A stretch of 7,409 nucleotides of DNA, from contig JAFLKA010000033.1 of the NCBI GenBank assembly GCA_022712735.1, positions 1 through 7,409 on the forward strand, in the 5' to 3' direction. Source of the stretch: Marinosulfonomonas sp. (lineage in GTDB: Bacteria; Pseudomonadota; Alphaproteobacteria; Rhodobacterales; Rhodobacteraceae). Position 1 is the stretch's first letter; every line of letters starts with the position of its first letter. Both the position numbers and the translations under genes were made by a program. The notes beneath the pieces are model-generated. The model ran no database searches. It was not told the DNA's origin and saw nothing but the letters and a program-made list of their open reading frames with translations. Shown piece by piece: positions 6,497-7,409 of this stretch.

Positions 6497-6763
6497 ATGC
6501 GGATCAAATGCCCCCTGTGCGGGGAACGCGACAGACGCGAATTTTATTATCAGGGCGATGCGATTGCTTTGAGGCGTCCCGATGCGGATGCGGGGCCGGA
6601 CGCGTGGGATGATTACTTGCACAACCGCGATAATCCGGCGGGCGTGACCCGTGATTTGTGGCATCACGAGGCTGGCTGTGGCGCGTGGCTGGTGGTGACG
6701 CGCAACACGGTGACACACGCGGTTTTGGCGGTGAAGCTGGCAAGCGATGAGGCAAGCGCATGA
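6497..6763 (+). CDS. soxD: Sarcosine oxidase, delta subunit (zinc-binding)
   Basis: This small 88-residue structural subunit belongs to the cytoplasmic heterotetrameric sarcosine oxidase. The zinc ligands expected from characterised delta subunits are present: Cys5 and Cys8 in CPLCG near the N-terminus, and His57 and Cys61 in HHEAGC. The family signatures REFYYQGDA (14-22), RDNPAGVTRDLWHHEAGC (44-61) and WLVVTRNTVTH (64-74) are all intact, and the length is normal for SoxD (about 85-100). It starts 21 bases after the exported cysteine-rich protein, with a modest purine-rich AAAGGGTGCGAG upstream. Its stop overlaps the soxA start as ATGA, indicating translational coupling. No alternative function is likely. 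Confidence 0.96.
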   Translation: MRIKCPLCGERDRREFYYQGDAIALRRPDADAGPDAWDDYLHNRDNPAGVTRDLWHHEAGCGAWLVVTRNTVTHAVLAVKLASDEASA

Positions 6764-7409
6764 GGGTTGAAGACAAAGGTCTGGTTGACCGCAGCACAAC
6801 GGTGCCGTTTTCATTCGATGGTAAACGCTACCATGGCCATGCCGGCGACACGCTGGCGTCTGCCCTGTTGGCCAACGGGGTGCGGATGGTGGCGCGCTCG
6901 TTCAAATACCACCGCCCGCGCGGGGTTCTGACGGCTGGGTCAGAGGAACCGAATGCGCTGGTCACCACAGGGCAGGGGGCAGCGGCCACGCCGAATGTGC
7001 GGGCTACAACGCAGGAAATTTTCACCGGGCTTGAGGCGGTGAGCCAGAACCGCTGGCCGTCGCTAAATCTGGATTTGATGGGGGTGAATGACGCCTTTTC
7101 GCAGTTCCTGTCAGCCGGATTTTATTACAAAACCTTCATGTGGCCAAAATCATTTTGGGAGCGTGTGTATGAGCCGATCATCCGCCGCTCTGCCGGTCTG
7201 GGCGCCTTAAGTGGTCTGGCCGATGTGGCGCGTTACGATCAGGCTTTTGCCCATTGTGATCTGCTGGTGATAGGCGCCGGGCCTGCGGGGCTGATGGCGG
7301 CCCTGACGGCGGCGCGTGCGGGGGCCGATGTGATATTGGCCGATGAAGACGCGCGTATGGGCGGGCGATTGCTGGCCGAAAATGAGCCGCTGGATGGTGA
7401 GGCGGCACA
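6760..7409 (+). CDS. soxA: Sarcosine oxidase, alpha subunit, C-terminus cut by window edge
   Basis: This is the first 216 residues of the large subunit, which is usually close to 1,000 residues, so about four fifths lie beyond the right edge. The N-terminal domain (about 15-95) has the ferredoxin-like fold signature of SoxA without cluster cysteines: VPFSFDGKRY, GDTLASALLANG and RSFKYHRPRGVLTAGSEEP. A family-typical linker YYKTFMWPKSFWERVYEP (122-139) follows. A dinucleotide-binding fold begins with LLVIGAGPAGLMAALTAA (168-185), with acidic residues in ADEDARMGG after the second strand. In characterised enzymes this site holds NAD+. The missing part should contain the tetrahydrofolate-binding, glycine-cleavage T-like domain. 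ATG at 6760 overlaps the soxD stop (ATGA), and GAGG at 6749-6752 lies 7 bases upstream. soxG would be expected next, outside the window. Confidence 0.97.
   Translation, partial: MRVEDKGLVDRSTTVPFSFDGKRYHGHAGDTLASALLANGVRMVARSFKYHRPRGVLTAGSEEPNALVTTGQGAAATPNVRATTQEIFTGLEAVSQNRWPSLNLDLMGVNDAFSQFLSAGFYYKTFMWPKSFWERVYEPIIRRSAGLGALSGLADVARYDQAFAHCDLLVIGAGPAGLMAALTAARAGADVILADEDARMGGRLLAENEPLDGEAA

Noticed and set aside
7178..7408. Minus-strand open frame opposite soxA, rich in Pro, His and Arg
   Set aside because: Composition is typical of an antisense frame in GC-rich coding DNA; soxA on the plus strand is unmistakable.

Overview
The window looks like chromosomal DNA of an alphaproteobacterium, most likely a Rhodobacteraceae (Roseobacter-type) member. 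This rests on the close family resemblance of the glutamate dehydrogenase and heterotetrameric sarcosine oxidase proteins, on TadE/TadG-type genes, and on the moderately high G+C of the right half. It is inference from remembered family sequences; no search was run. No tRNA, rRNA, CRISPR array or insertion sequence is visible.

Left part (1-2826, minus strand): a tightly packed three-gene Tad (Flp pilus / tight adherence) unit. It reads, from right to left, a TadG-like protein with an N-terminal membrane anchor and a von Willebrand factor A (VWA) domain, a TadE-like pseudopilin that appears to start with TTG overlapping the tadG stop codon, and a second TadE-like pseudopilin whose C-terminus runs off the left edge. 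The genes are joined by a TTGA overlap and an 8-base gap with Shine-Dalgarno sequences inside the upstream gene, so they are almost certainly one transcript. A sigma-54-like GG-N10-GC element lies about 50 bases before tadG.

Middle (2827-4743): a 365-bp divergent intergenic region, then a complete plus-strand glutamate dehydrogenase gene (Glu/Leu/Phe/Val dehydrogenase family), followed by a symmetric hairpin that could be a terminator or an attenuator.

Right part (4744-7409, plus strand): the heterotetrameric sarcosine oxidase operon in the order soxB, a small unrecognised periplasmic protein with six cysteines, soxD and soxA (cut by the right edge). Overlaps of 23 and 4 bases and a 21-base gap make it one translationally coupled operon. 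The enzyme oxidises sarcosine, typically from glycine betaine, choline or creatine breakdown, to glycine while passing the methyl carbon to tetrahydrofolate and giving H2O2. The adjacent glutamate dehydrogenase interconverts glutamate with 2-oxoglutarate and ammonium, so gdh plus sox may form a nitrogen-acquisition neighbourhood; that link is inference. The most unusual item is the exported cysteine-rich protein embedded inside an operon for a cytoplasmic enzyme.
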